A stretch of DNA of 64,000 nucleotides from assembly GCA_046317875.1 (NCBI GenBank), contig JBKCVN010000026.1:22528-86527 (forward strand). Reading direction: 5' to 3'. Each line of letters opens with the position of its first letter. The first letter of the stretch is position 1. Positions 35,387 to 43,185 of the stretch are shown here, piece by piece. The DNA comes from 2-01-FULL-41-14 sp046317875. GTDB lineage: Bacteria; Pseudomonadota; Alphaproteobacteria; UBA7879; UBA5542. Made by a program: the position numbers and the translations under genes. The notes under the pieces are model-generated. The model was not told the DNA's origin. It saw nothing but the letters and a program-made list of their open reading frames with translations, and made no database searches.

Positions 35387-35941
35387 TTATACGGCCCTTA
35401 CTTCGGTGACTTCGGGGACATAGTACCTGAGCATATTTTCTATGCCTGACTTGAGCGTCATGCTTGAGCTGGGGCAGCCCGAGCACGCCCCCTGTAAGCG
35501 CAAATACACCACGCCATCTTCAAAGCGATCAAAGATAATGTCCCCGCCATCCTGTGCCACCGCTGGCCGTACCCGGGCTTCCAAGAGTTCTTTGATTTCC
35601 TTGACGATTTCCGAGTCATTTTGATCATTGGCAGGAATAGGGGAATCCTGTGTGGAGGGTTCCTTTAAAATGGGTTGGTTTGCCATTAAATGTTCCATAA
35701 TGGTGCCCATCACCGAAGGTTTCAAAAAGGGCCATTCGATGGTATCCGATTTGGTGACGGTAATGAAATTAGTTCCAATAAAGACGGTCTCCACACCCTG
35801 GAGTTCAAACAATCGAAGGGCAAGGGGAGAGTTCTTTGCTGTGGCCTTATTGGGAAAATCCATGGGCTGGTCCAACAGGTGGGTGCCTGGAATAAACTTA
35901 AGGGCTGATGGGTTTGGTGTTTGTTCTGTTTGAATAAACAT
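35387..35941 (-). CDS. Fe-S cluster carrier, NifU/Nfu family
   Basis: 184 residues: an N-terminal Nfu_N domain (TEQTPNPSALKFIPG) and a C-terminal NifU-like domain with VRPAVAQDGGDIIF and the cluster-binding Cys pair in GACSGCPSSS. Such carriers deliver 4Fe-4S clusters to targets such as lipoate synthase and complex I. AAGGAG lies seven bases before the ATG. It is downstream of trxA and directly ahead of sleB. Confidence 0.93.
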   Translation of the reverse strand: MFIQTEQTPNPSALKFIPGTHLLDQPMDFPNKATAKNSPLALRLFELQGVETVFIGTNFITVTKSDTIEWPFLKPSVMGTIMEHLMANQPILKEPSTQDSPIPANDQNDSEIVKEIKELLEARVRPAVAQDGGDIIFDRFEDGVVYLRLQGACSGCPSSSMTLKSGIENMLRYYVPEVTEVRAV

Positions 35942-35952
35942 TTAAGCTCCTT

Positions 35953-35967
35953 GTTTCATGGTGAAAC
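35953..35967. promoter_or_regulatory. Palindrome between trxA and nfu
   Basis: GTTTCA (35953-35958) and TGAAAC (35962-35967) form a perfect inverted repeat around TGG, 12 bp upstream of the nfu start. It could be an operator for a stress or iron regulator; no T-run on the minus strand marks it as a terminator. Confidence 0.3.
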
Positions 35968-36008
35968 GGGCCCACTATATGCTTATTTGTTTAAAAAGTC
36001 AAAACCTG

Positions 36009-36329
36009 TTAAAGGGCGGACTGGATCCACTCTTTTAGTTTTACCTTAGGTAACATCCCAATTTTTGTATCCACAGGGTGTCCATTGTTGAAAAGAATCA
36101 TGGTGGGAATGGTGCGCACATTATAATGGGCAGCTGCCTGGGGGTTTTGATCAATGTCAATCTTTACAATTTTAACCTGCGTACCCATATCCTGTGCCAG
36201 TTCTTCCAGAACGGGGCCTAACATTTTGCAAGGACCACACCATGGCGCCCAAAAATCCACCAGAACGGGGGTTGAAGCCTTTAAAACTTCTAATTCAAAC
36301 GTGGTATCTGTAACGGGATTGGTGGGCAT
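36009..36329 (-). CDS. trxA: Thioredoxin
   Basis: 106 residues with the active site FWAPWCGPCKM (Cys31 and Cys34) and the cis-Pro in VRTIPTMILF. It is the standard cytoplasmic thioredoxin that reduces protein disulfides. AAAAGGAC precedes the ATG. It is the first gene of a minus-strand run with nfu and sleB. Confidence 0.96.
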   Translation of the reverse strand: MPTNPVTDTTFELEVLKASTPVLVDFWAPWCGPCKMLGPVLEELAQDMGTQVKIVKIDIDQNPQAAAHYNVRTIPTMILFNNGHPVDTKIGMLPKVKLKEWIQSAL

Positions 36330-36524
36330 ATTTTTTGTCCTTTTTTGTAAAGAATTGTAGAAACGATTATATAGAAAATGGAATCAAGATGGAACAGTTT
36401 TTTGGGCTTTATAAAAAAAAATTTTTGAACCCAAAATTCCGTTGATTTTTATATTTAGTTGCAACACCATTATAAAAGTTGGGATTCTATCATTCCCTCA
36501 TTTTACTAACATGGAGAAAAACAT

Positions 36525-37976
36525 ATGACACACGGGACCAAATTAAGCAGGCTATTTGTGATAAGTACTCTTTTGCTGGCCGGAACGGCCATGGCTTCTG
36601 CCGTTGCGGAGGATATGGATGGTATGACTAAACTAACCATCAAGGAGCGAATTGCACATGCGCGTAGTTTGAATGAACTTTATACCTTGGCAGCAAAAGA
36701 ACAAGAAACCCGTCTAGACACTTGGAAGAAACTAAAGGATGGCCAAGATCATGATGCTTTGGATCGTGCTATCACCTCGTTAGCGGATTTGAAAAAATGG
36801 ATTACCTTGAGTTGTATGGAGTTAACGGGTCTTAAGCCTGGAGAGAAAACAGAGCGTGCGCGGGTTCGTCAGCATTTCTTTGATGAAACAAGCGCAGAAT
36901 ACAAATCTTTTGCTGAAAAAATAAAAGGTCTTTCAAGCTCTAAAACTGAAGCCGGTTCTTTATCCGTAAAGGCAGGGGAACTATATGGTCAGTTAGTGGC
37001 TCAAGCTGGGCAAAGGGCTGCATTTTATAAGGACGCTTTTGCCATGATCACAAGCGATACAGAGATGTTTTCAAAAGAAGGATTTGGAGCTGCTTTAAAC
37101 TCTTGGACTGGGGGATATGCAGAATCATTAGAGGCTGCTTTAGGAAAGTATTTCTATGCAAAAAATCCTGCTTTAACTTTGTTAATGGTGCCTAAGGAAG
37201 AGCTAGAATCAGCACATAATATTGTTTCCCTGATGGAAAAATTCCATGAACCTTTGGGCATTTCTAAGGATTCTAATCCCATTTATATGGCGTCATTTGG
37301 GGATGAATTTGTGCAAAAGAGAAATGCATTAGAAGGAAGTCTTTCTTTGTCTGAGATGCATTCTTATATTGAAAATAAAGAGTTTTGGGAAGGAACAACC
37401 CCTGTCGATCAAACTTTAAATACTGTACCAACAGCAGCATCGGCAGACAAGGAAGAACCCACGTCTTCTGAGGGTCAAGAGCCCCCTTTAAGTGCAGAAG
37501 CTTCGTCTGCAGTATCCACACCCGAGGTAGAGTCTAGCCAGTCTAGGGTTGAAGGCCCAGTTGTTCCAAAATTTTTACCTGCGATTGGGACGTTGGCTCA
37601 AGAAACTGTTACTTCTTCAGCTATTCCCATGGGTGAGGCTCCTGCATCAGTGAGTGGGGCCCCTGCGGAAATGTCAGCCGTAGAAAAATCAAGGGATGTG
37701 CCCTCGATTTCCGTTTCTTCAGTGTCTTCTAATAGCACGCCGTCATCTGAAACTTTGGAAGATGAGCCAGCAGCGGACCCCGTTTCGGATAAACAAGAGC
37801 CGCAGGCAAATGTTCAGGTATCTCTGCCTGGGGCAACTGCTTCTTCTGTATCCCAACAGAGTTCTTCGGCAGCCCAGGTTGTACAATCAGCGCTTTATCA
37901 ACTTCCGCAGAAAGATGAAGGGATGCAGAATCCACAAGGGCATGGTAAAAAAAAAAATAAGAACAGACATAAATAA
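36525..37976 (+). CDS. Secreted protein with a Ser/Pro/Glu-rich tail
   Basis: 483 residues, not recognised. A Sec signal peptide (RLFVISTLLLAGTAMASA, likely cut before VAED) leads an alpha-helical domain up to about residue 290. The remaining 180 residues are low-complexity, rich in Ser, Ala, Pro, Glu and Gln, ending in a lysine cluster (GHGKKKNKNRHK). Such layouts occur in surface or secreted proteins. GGAG ten bases before the ATG supports the start. Confidence 0.75.
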   Translation: MTHGTKLSRLFVISTLLLAGTAMASAVAEDMDGMTKLTIKERIAHARSLNELYTLAAKEQETRLDTWKKLKDGQDHDALDRAITSLADLKKWITLSCMELTGLKPGEKTERARVRQHFFDETSAEYKSFAEKIKGLSSSKTEAGSLSVKAGELYGQLVAQAGQRAAFYKDAFAMITSDTEMFSKEGFGAALNSWTGGYAESLEAALGKYFYAKNPALTLLMVPKEELESAHNIVSLMEKFHEPLGISKDSNPIYMASFGDEFVQKRNALEGSLSLSEMHSYIENKEFWEGTTPVDQTLNTVPTAASADKEEPTSSEGQEPPLSAEASSAVSTPEVESSQSRVEGPVVPKFLPAIGTLAQETVTSSAIPMGEAPASVSGAPAEMSAVEKSRDVPSISVSSVSSNSTPSSETLEDEPAADPVSDKQEPQANVQVSLPGATASSVSQQSSSAAQVVQSALYQLPQKDEGMQNPQGHGKKKNKNRHK

Positions 37977-38013
37977 TCAAGAATCAATTCCATCTTTACA
38001 GGAAGGGGCTACC

Positions 38014-38208
38014 ATGCGGGAGTCCCTTCCTTTTGTTTCTGGGGCGGCGGATTTCATGGTTCCTGTACCAGAGGAAGAAACTTGGGTGGGGAGTCCCATG
38101 ACCAGTCTTGATCTTTTAAAAGAGGGAGGAGAGTGGTTGCTAAAAGCGGGCAAGGGATTGCTGGATGCATTCTCTGACCAGGATGAATCGTGGCCTGCCT
38201 CTTTTTAA
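38014..38208 (+). CDS. Small protein of unknown function (64 aa)
   Basis: ATG 38014 is preceded at five bases by a strong GGAAGGGG (38001-38008). The product (MRESLPFVSGAADFMVPV to ESWPASF) has an acidic, amphipathic helix (SLDLLKEGGEWLLKAGKGLL). It lies 37 bp after the secreted Ser-rich protein gene, so is probably cotranscribed. There is no signal peptide. The same frame continues upstream inside the previous gene, but only the part after 38014 looks coding. Confidence 0.55.
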   Translation: MRESLPFVSGAADFMVPVPEEETWVGSPMTSLDLLKEGGEWLLKAGKGLLDAFSDQDESWPASF

Positions 38209-38270
38209 AAAGCTTAAATCTATTCTGGGGGAGACAAAAGGGGCGTATTGGAATAGAAAGAGTATTTTCC

Positions 38271-40328
38271 TTAGAGCTTGCCCAAATCACAAATACGCGC
38301 ACAGGCCGTTTCAATCTGTTTTAACAGACTGAGACGGTTGTGACGCCGTGTGGGATCGGGATCCTGCACCATTACATTCGCAAAAAACACCTCGAGAGGG
38401 GCTTTGAGCTGGGAGAGGGCATGAATAGCCTTTCCATATTGGGGAGTATGAGTATCAAGAAATATTTTGAGCGCTTGCTCTGTTTCCTGAAGGGCATCAA
38501 ATAATTTTTGCTCTTCTGAAGTGAAAACAGAGGAATCAAAGCGCACATCTTGGAAGCCAGCTGTTTGCTTTAGAATATTGGCTGCGCGCTTGTATACAGT
38601 AATAAAGTCAGGGCCTTCGGGTGATTCAAGGAAAGACTTTAGGGCCGACAGTTTTTGGTTAAGGTCGGTGATGGACCCATCCCATTGGGGCCCCATGACG
38701 GCATTCAGAAGAGATGCCGAATAGAGGGGTTTTAAATAGACGCTGAGACGATCTTCTAAAAATTCTTTCACAGCTGACTTTGCTTTTTCTTTAGTGGCTG
38801 TGGGGAAAGCGTAAGGACTGAGGGCTGCAGAAATTAAATCTGGCAACCGTACGTCTAGTTCATTTTCATGAATCAGGCGAATGATTCCCAAGGCTGTACG
38901 CCGCAAGGCATATGGATCTTTTGAGGCTGTGGGTTCCAACCCTGCTGCAAAGAATCCCACAAGCGTATCCAGTTTATCCACCAACGCCACATGGATGCTG
39001 AGGGGGTCTTTGGGGCATGTGTCCTGGGGTCCGGCTGGTGCATAGTGAGTGCGGATGGCCTCTGATACCTGGGAAGAGAGCCCCTGGGCCCGTGCATAGT
39101 GGCCCCCCATGATGCCTTGCAGTTCAGGAAACTCGCCCACCATGCCCGTGGATAGATCGGCTTTTAACAAGCTGATAGCCTGTTGCGCTTGTTGGGGATT
39201 AAGGGTGGGAAAGTGGGGTAAAAGCGCAGAAGACGTCTGGTGTAGACGATTAATTTTATCGGCAATGGTACCCAGTTTTTCTTGGAAAATACGGTGGGCT
39301 AGGGGTTTGTTCCATTCTTCTAGGGGGCGCCTCATATCTTGTTCCCAAAAGAAATGGGCATCGCTAAGGCGCGCGCGCAAAACTCGCTCGTTTCCATCAA
39401 TAATCGTTTGACCTTGATCGGGGGTTTCCATATTAGAAACAATCAAGAAATGGGGGGCCAGTTTTCCATTCTTATCGCGGGTGGCGAAGTACCGTTGGTG
39501 GGTACGCATAGAAGTGATGAGAACCTCTTCGGGCAGTTGGGTAAAGCGTTCTTCAATGGTGCCCATCAACACCACGGGCCATTCCACCAGATTGGCTGTT
39601 TCTTGCAACAATCCACTGTCTTCTTCCAGGGTTAAGCCTTTCGAGGCCAGCAAAACATCGATTTGTTCCTGAATGGATTTTTGACGTTCGAGGGGTTCCA
39701 CCTGAACATAGTTTTGAGCCAGTTGTATTTTATAGTCCGCATAGTTTTTAACCATGATTTGATGCGGCGACATAAACCGGTGTCCATAGGTATGGGCACC
39801 GGCCTGGATGTTTAAGCTTTTTAAGTATACGGGCACAATCTGGCCGTCGAAAAGGGCCAGGATCCCATGAAGGGGGCGGGCCCAAACAAAGGTGTCTGTT
39901 TTCCAGCGCATGCTTTTGGGCCATTCAAAATTTTCTAAGGTTTCTTTAATGAGGGTCGCCAAAATTTGGGCCATAGGCTTGCCTTGCTCGTGCACAGTGG
40001 CAAAGAGAAAGGGGCCCTTGTCACCCACGTGCTTTTCTTCGCAGTCGGAACGATTTTTATGGATAGATTTTAAAAAACCATCAATGGCTGCTGGGGGGGC
40101 ATCAACACGGGGACCACGTCGTTCTTCGGACCGATCGGCCTGTACCAACGGAAGACCAGTAATGATCATGCCCATACGCCGGGGGGTGCCGAAGGTTTTA
40201 ATGGATTCGAAGGATAGGTTTTCTTTTTTCAGCCTTAAATCAAAGGCGTTTGCCAATTGGGCTTGTCCCAGGGTCTGAAAGGCCGCTGGGATTTCTTCAG
40301 AAAAAATTTCTAATAAAAATTCGGTCAT
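38271..40328 (-). CDS. glyS: Glycyl-tRNA synthetase beta subunit
   Basis: About 685 residues: MTEFLLEIFSEEIPA is the GlyS N-terminus, followed by TPRRMGMII, MRWKTDTFVWARPLHGI, an HD-like domain region (DKLDTLVGFF, ASKDPYALRRTALGIIR) and a C-terminal anticodon-binding region ending in VMVQDPDPTRRHNRLSLL. The frame is open to 40478, but ATG 40328 matches the family and overlaps glyQ by four bases (ATGA). With GlyQ it forms the alpha2beta2 synthetase charging tRNA-Gly. Confidence 0.96.
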   Translation of the reverse strand: MTEFLLEIFSEEIPAAFQTLGQAQLANAFDLRLKKENLSFESIKTFGTPRRMGMIITGLPLVQADRSEERRGPRVDAPPAAIDGFLKSIHKNRSDCEEKHVGDKGPFLFATVHEQGKPMAQILATLIKETLENFEWPKSMRWKTDTFVWARPLHGILALFDGQIVPVYLKSLNIQAGAHTYGHRFMSPHQIMVKNYADYKIQLAQNYVQVEPLERQKSIQEQIDVLLASKGLTLEEDSGLLQETANLVEWPVVLMGTIEERFTQLPEEVLITSMRTHQRYFATRDKNGKLAPHFLIVSNMETPDQGQTIIDGNERVLRARLSDAHFFWEQDMRRPLEEWNKPLAHRIFQEKLGTIADKINRLHQTSSALLPHFPTLNPQQAQQAISLLKADLSTGMVGEFPELQGIMGGHYARAQGLSSQVSEAIRTHYAPAGPQDTCPKDPLSIHVALVDKLDTLVGFFAAGLEPTASKDPYALRRTALGIIRLIHENELDVRLPDLISAALSPYAFPTATKEKAKSAVKEFLEDRLSVYLKPLYSASLLNAVMGPQWDGSITDLNQKLSALKSFLESPEGPDFITVYKRAANILKQTAGFQDVRFDSSVFTSEEQKLFDALQETEQALKIFLDTHTPQYGKAIHALSQLKAPLEVFFANVMVQDPDPTRRHNRLSLLKQIETACARICDLGKL

Positions 40329-41212
40329 TCCGGGGTCTTGGCTCCTTGACTGATGGCCCATGATTGGCAACAACCTTTGGCAATTTCGCGTACGCGGGCA
40401 ATGTACGAGGGGCGTTCGGTTACACTGATCATCCCGCGGGCATCCAACAGGTTGAAAAGATGGCTGGCTTTTAAACATTGGTCATAGGCCGGCAGGGGAA
40501 GATTTTTGTCTAATAAATGGCGGGATTCTTGTTCCGCATCTTGAAACTGGCGGAATAAAATATCCGTATTCGCCTGTTCGAAGGCATAATGGGAAAATTG
40601 ACGCTCGTTTTCAAAAAAAACATTCTTATAGGTAATTTCGTCTGGGCCCGTAAGACCATTCCAGTTCAGATCAAAGATGCTTTCTTTTTTCTGAATCACC
40701 AAAGCCAAACGTTCCAGCCCATAGGTGAGTTCGACCGAAATGGGTGCGCAGGGCAGACCCCCCATTTGTTGAAAATAGGTGAACTGGCTGACCTCGGCGC
40801 CATTACACCACACTTCCCAGCCCAATCCAGCCGCGCCCAGGGTGGGACTTTCCCAATCATCTTCCACAAAGCGAATATCATTGATTAGGGTATCCACCCC
40901 AATCGCCTTTAGGCTTTCAAGATATAATTCCTGGGCATTTTCGGGGGTGGGTTTAATGATGACCTGAAATTGATAATAGGATCCTAAGCGGTTAGGGTTT
41001 TCACCATATCGTCCATCGGTGGGTCGACGCGAGGGTTGCACATAGGCGGCCCGCCAGGGATGGGGATCAATGGATCGCAAGGCGGTGGCAGGATGAAAAG
41101 TACCGGCCCCCATTTCCACATCATAGGGCTGAAGGATGGCACATCCTTGTTTGGCCCAAAAGTTTTGTAGGGCTAAAATAATACTTTGAAAGCTGCGCTG
41201 AGAATCTAACAT
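40325..41212 (-). CDS. glyQ: Glycyl-tRNA synthetase alpha subunit
   Basis: 295 residues, the catalytic subunit of the bacterial alpha2beta2 GlyRS. Family motifs are FWAKQGCAILQPYD, GAGTFHPATALR, AYVQPSRRPTDGRYGENPNR, and EVSQFTYFQQMGG. It activates glycine with ATP and, with GlyS, charges tRNA-Gly. It begins the glyQ-glyS pair; the plus-strand region 41213-41342 between it and the next gene is AT-rich and must hold divergent promoters. Confidence 0.97.
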   Translation of the reverse strand: MLDSQRSFQSIILALQNFWAKQGCAILQPYDVEMGAGTFHPATALRSIDPHPWRAAYVQPSRRPTDGRYGENPNRLGSYYQFQVIIKPTPENAQELYLESLKAIGVDTLINDIRFVEDDWESPTLGAAGLGWEVWCNGAEVSQFTYFQQMGGLPCAPISVELTYGLERLALVIQKKESIFDLNWNGLTGPDEITYKNVFFENERQFSHYAFEQANTDILFRQFQDAEQESRHLLDKNLPLPAYDQCLKASHLFNLLDARGMISVTERPSYIARVREIAKGCCQSWAISQGAKTPE

Positions 41213-41342
41213 CTATTATCCAAAAATATGGCCCCAGTCTAATGGAAGTTTGTAGGAAACTCAACCATGCTGACCAATATCTTTGCTATTTTAAAAAGGT
41301 TTGGTACAATTAAACTATAATTATTCATTACAGGGAATATTC

Positions 41343-41807
41343 ATGAAAAAATTTTACGTAATTTTGACTATGTTTTTGGGTCTGGTTCTTTCTGGCATTA
41401 CATCCACAGGGAGTACGAATATCCCTGATAATACACAAAGAAACTCGAGCCCTTACACAGTGGAAAGTCTTATAAAAGAGCGTGAAGAGTTCGTAAAAAT
41501 TCTAAGACAAATACCAAATCCACAGGATAAATACTTTTTATTTGATCTTTGGATCGCTTATTTAGGTGAGAGAGCAGCAGTTGTGGGGCATGTAGTAGAA
41601 ATGAGAGAATTAACCCAGGCTCAGGCTAAAACCTATTTAGACCGCTTAGCACTAGAACATCATGTGGCTGCAAGAGCCTTGAAGAAATTAGGATATCACG
41701 AGTTTGCACAACATTTTACCGAGATGGGAAATATTAGAAAGCGTCAATATAATGCCAGATATTATGATGAGAATCAGGAAAATCCCAGCAAAAGAAGAAA
41801 ATACTAA
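41343..41807 (+). CDS. Secreted protein, paralogue of 42759-43166
   Basis: 154 residues with a Sec signal (KKFYVILTMFLGLVLSG). The mature part is helical; residues 52-134 align without gaps to the protein at 42759-43166, sharing DK..LWI.L, TYLD.A and LGY. A tail of Arg, Lys and Asn follows. ATG 41343 has AGGGAA at eight bases; the frame is open 14 codons further upstream. No known family. The next gene, also secreted, begins 34 bp later. Confidence 0.72.
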   Translation: MKKFYVILTMFLGLVLSGITSTGSTNIPDNTQRNSSPYTVESLIKEREEFVKILRQIPNPQDKYFLFDLWIAYLGERAAVVGHVVEMRELTQAQAKTYLDRLALEHHVAARALKKLGYHEFAQHFTEMGNIRKRQYNARYYDENQENPSKRRKY

Positions 41808-41841
41808 TCAGTATTAAAATCAGAGTAAGAGAGAAAAAATC

Positions 41842-42687
41842 ATGAAAAAATTTGGAATCGTTTCAATTGTTTTAGTTTTAGTTGTGACCTACAGCTTCTG
41901 TGCCAGCGATATGGGGGGTGGGGCAAGCGCGGAACATTCCAAAACAGGGGAAGTCCATTTCCAGCGTCCAGGTGTTCATCCCTTGACAGAGGTCATGGAA
42001 AAAACAAAGCACCGCAATGCCCATCAGTTTACAACTTTAGTGATTGGTGCAAGTCCATATGAGGCAGAGAGTGATCCTGAGCGTTCTGAATTATATCAGA
42101 ATTCAGATATATTCTTATTAAGCAGCCATGCGCCCGTTAATCCCACTTTGGATGAGTCGAGATTCTTACCGTTGGATTTTAACTTGGACATATTTAATAT
42201 TTCCCTTGCGAATTCTAAAGCCAGTTCGAGGTTTGATGAAATACTATTTGACTGGTCAACGTATAAGTTTGTTAGAAGTGATAGCGCTATGGCCCGTGTT
42301 CTTCATAACATGTTGAAAAAGGGGGGGTCTGTCTTTATTCCGGAACCCCAAGGTATGAATGCAGGAGGACTGGTGCCCACTTTGGAAAGGTTAATAGACT
42401 ATCCCCAATATAAAGAAGTGTACGATAAGTATAAGCATCACTTACACCTAGGCCATTCGATGAGTGAATACAAAGAAGCCTATTTACATGATATAAAGAA
42501 AACAAGGGTTGCCCTTTTAGAAAAGGCTCTTCATGCAGCTGGATTTAAAACAGTTCGTGTTGTGCGATCGACCGAAATTCAGGATTCTAAGGCTTTTGAT
42601 TTAATTAAACAAAATGTTGTGGCGAAGAATAAATTACGCGGCGATAATCATGAAGAATTTTCCGTACTAGTCGCCACTAAGGAATAA
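41842..42687 (+). CDS. Secreted methyltransferase-like protein
   Basis: 281 residues. A signal peptide (FGIVSIVLVLVVTYSFC, possibly a lipobox Cys) is followed by a domain that resembles class I SAM methyltransferases in its second half: FDEILFDWSTYKFV (motif IV-like), NMLKKGGSVFIPEP (the LKPGG turn) and LEKALHAAGFKTVRVVRS. The N-terminal half has VIGASPYEAE where the GxGxG SAM loop should be, so binding of SAM is doubtful. GAGA at ten bases before the ATG. It lies between two paralogous secreted genes. Substrate unknown. Confidence 0.6.
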   Translation: MKKFGIVSIVLVLVVTYSFCASDMGGGASAEHSKTGEVHFQRPGVHPLTEVMEKTKHRNAHQFTTLVIGASPYEAESDPERSELYQNSDIFLLSSHAPVNPTLDESRFLPLDFNLDIFNISLANSKASSRFDEILFDWSTYKFVRSDSAMARVLHNMLKKGGSVFIPEPQGMNAGGLVPTLERLIDYPQYKEVYDKYKHHLHLGHSMSEYKEAYLHDIKKTRVALLEKALHAAGFKTVRVVRSTEIQDSKAFDLIKQNVVAKNKLRGDNHEEFSVLVATKE

Positions 42688-42758
42688 CCTTTTCGCTTGT
42701 TTTTTGACGGGCTTTCTGGGAACAATAAAATATATTTTAGGTTTTCAGGAGGGGGATC

Positions 42759-43166
42759 ATGGCTAAAATCATTCAAGGTATCAGTGCAATACTTGTTTGC
42801 CTATTTAGTGCTTCGGTTTTTGCAAAACCCATCGCACGAGAGAAGCCGTTGCCGGCCATAGGAATAACCCAAGTTCAGAAGGTGGTCTCGCACCTGCCGG
42901 ATCGAGCGGATAAATTGGTGGTGTATCGGTTATGGATTGATGCCCTGCAGTTAAAAGTGGCGGATGCGGATCAGGATCGTTTGGCAGGAAAATTGTTGAA
43001 CGATCAGTACGATACTTATCTGGACAATATTGCGCAACTTATTCAATTTATTGCCACAGCGGTTCATGATTTGGGATATGTCTCCCTTTCCCAAGAATGG
43101 AAAAAGCTGGGGGGCCAGTACGCCAAGATTACGGCTCATCCCGAAGCCTTGGCGGCTAAGATTTAA
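42759..43166 (+). CDS. Secreted protein, paralogue of 41343-41807
   Basis: 135 residues with a Sec signal (IIQGISAILVCLFSASVFA, cut before KPIA). Residues 41-123 align without gaps to the protein at 41343-41807, about one residue in four identical by eye, with the spaced pattern DK..LWI.L, TYLD and LGY kept. GGAGGGGG is upstream of the ATG. The family is not known to me; helical content is high. Confidence 0.72.
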   Translation: MAKIIQGISAILVCLFSASVFAKPIAREKPLPAIGITQVQKVVSHLPDRADKLVVYRLWIDALQLKVADADQDRLAGKLLNDQYDTYLDNIAQLIQFIATAVHDLGYVSLSQEWKKLGGQYAKITAHPEALAAKI

Positions 43167-43185
43167 AAAGCCATCAGGGCTTACC

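Noticed and set aside
37696..38013. Upstream part of the frame that ends at 38208
   Set aside because: This part overlaps the secreted Ser-rich gene in another frame and has no signal; only the part from ATG 38014 is kept.
40329..40478. 50-residue N-terminal extension of glyS
   Set aside because: Overlaps glyQ coding sequence; GlyS proteins begin at MTEFLLEIFSEEIPA, with an ATGA overlap typical of glyQ-glyS.
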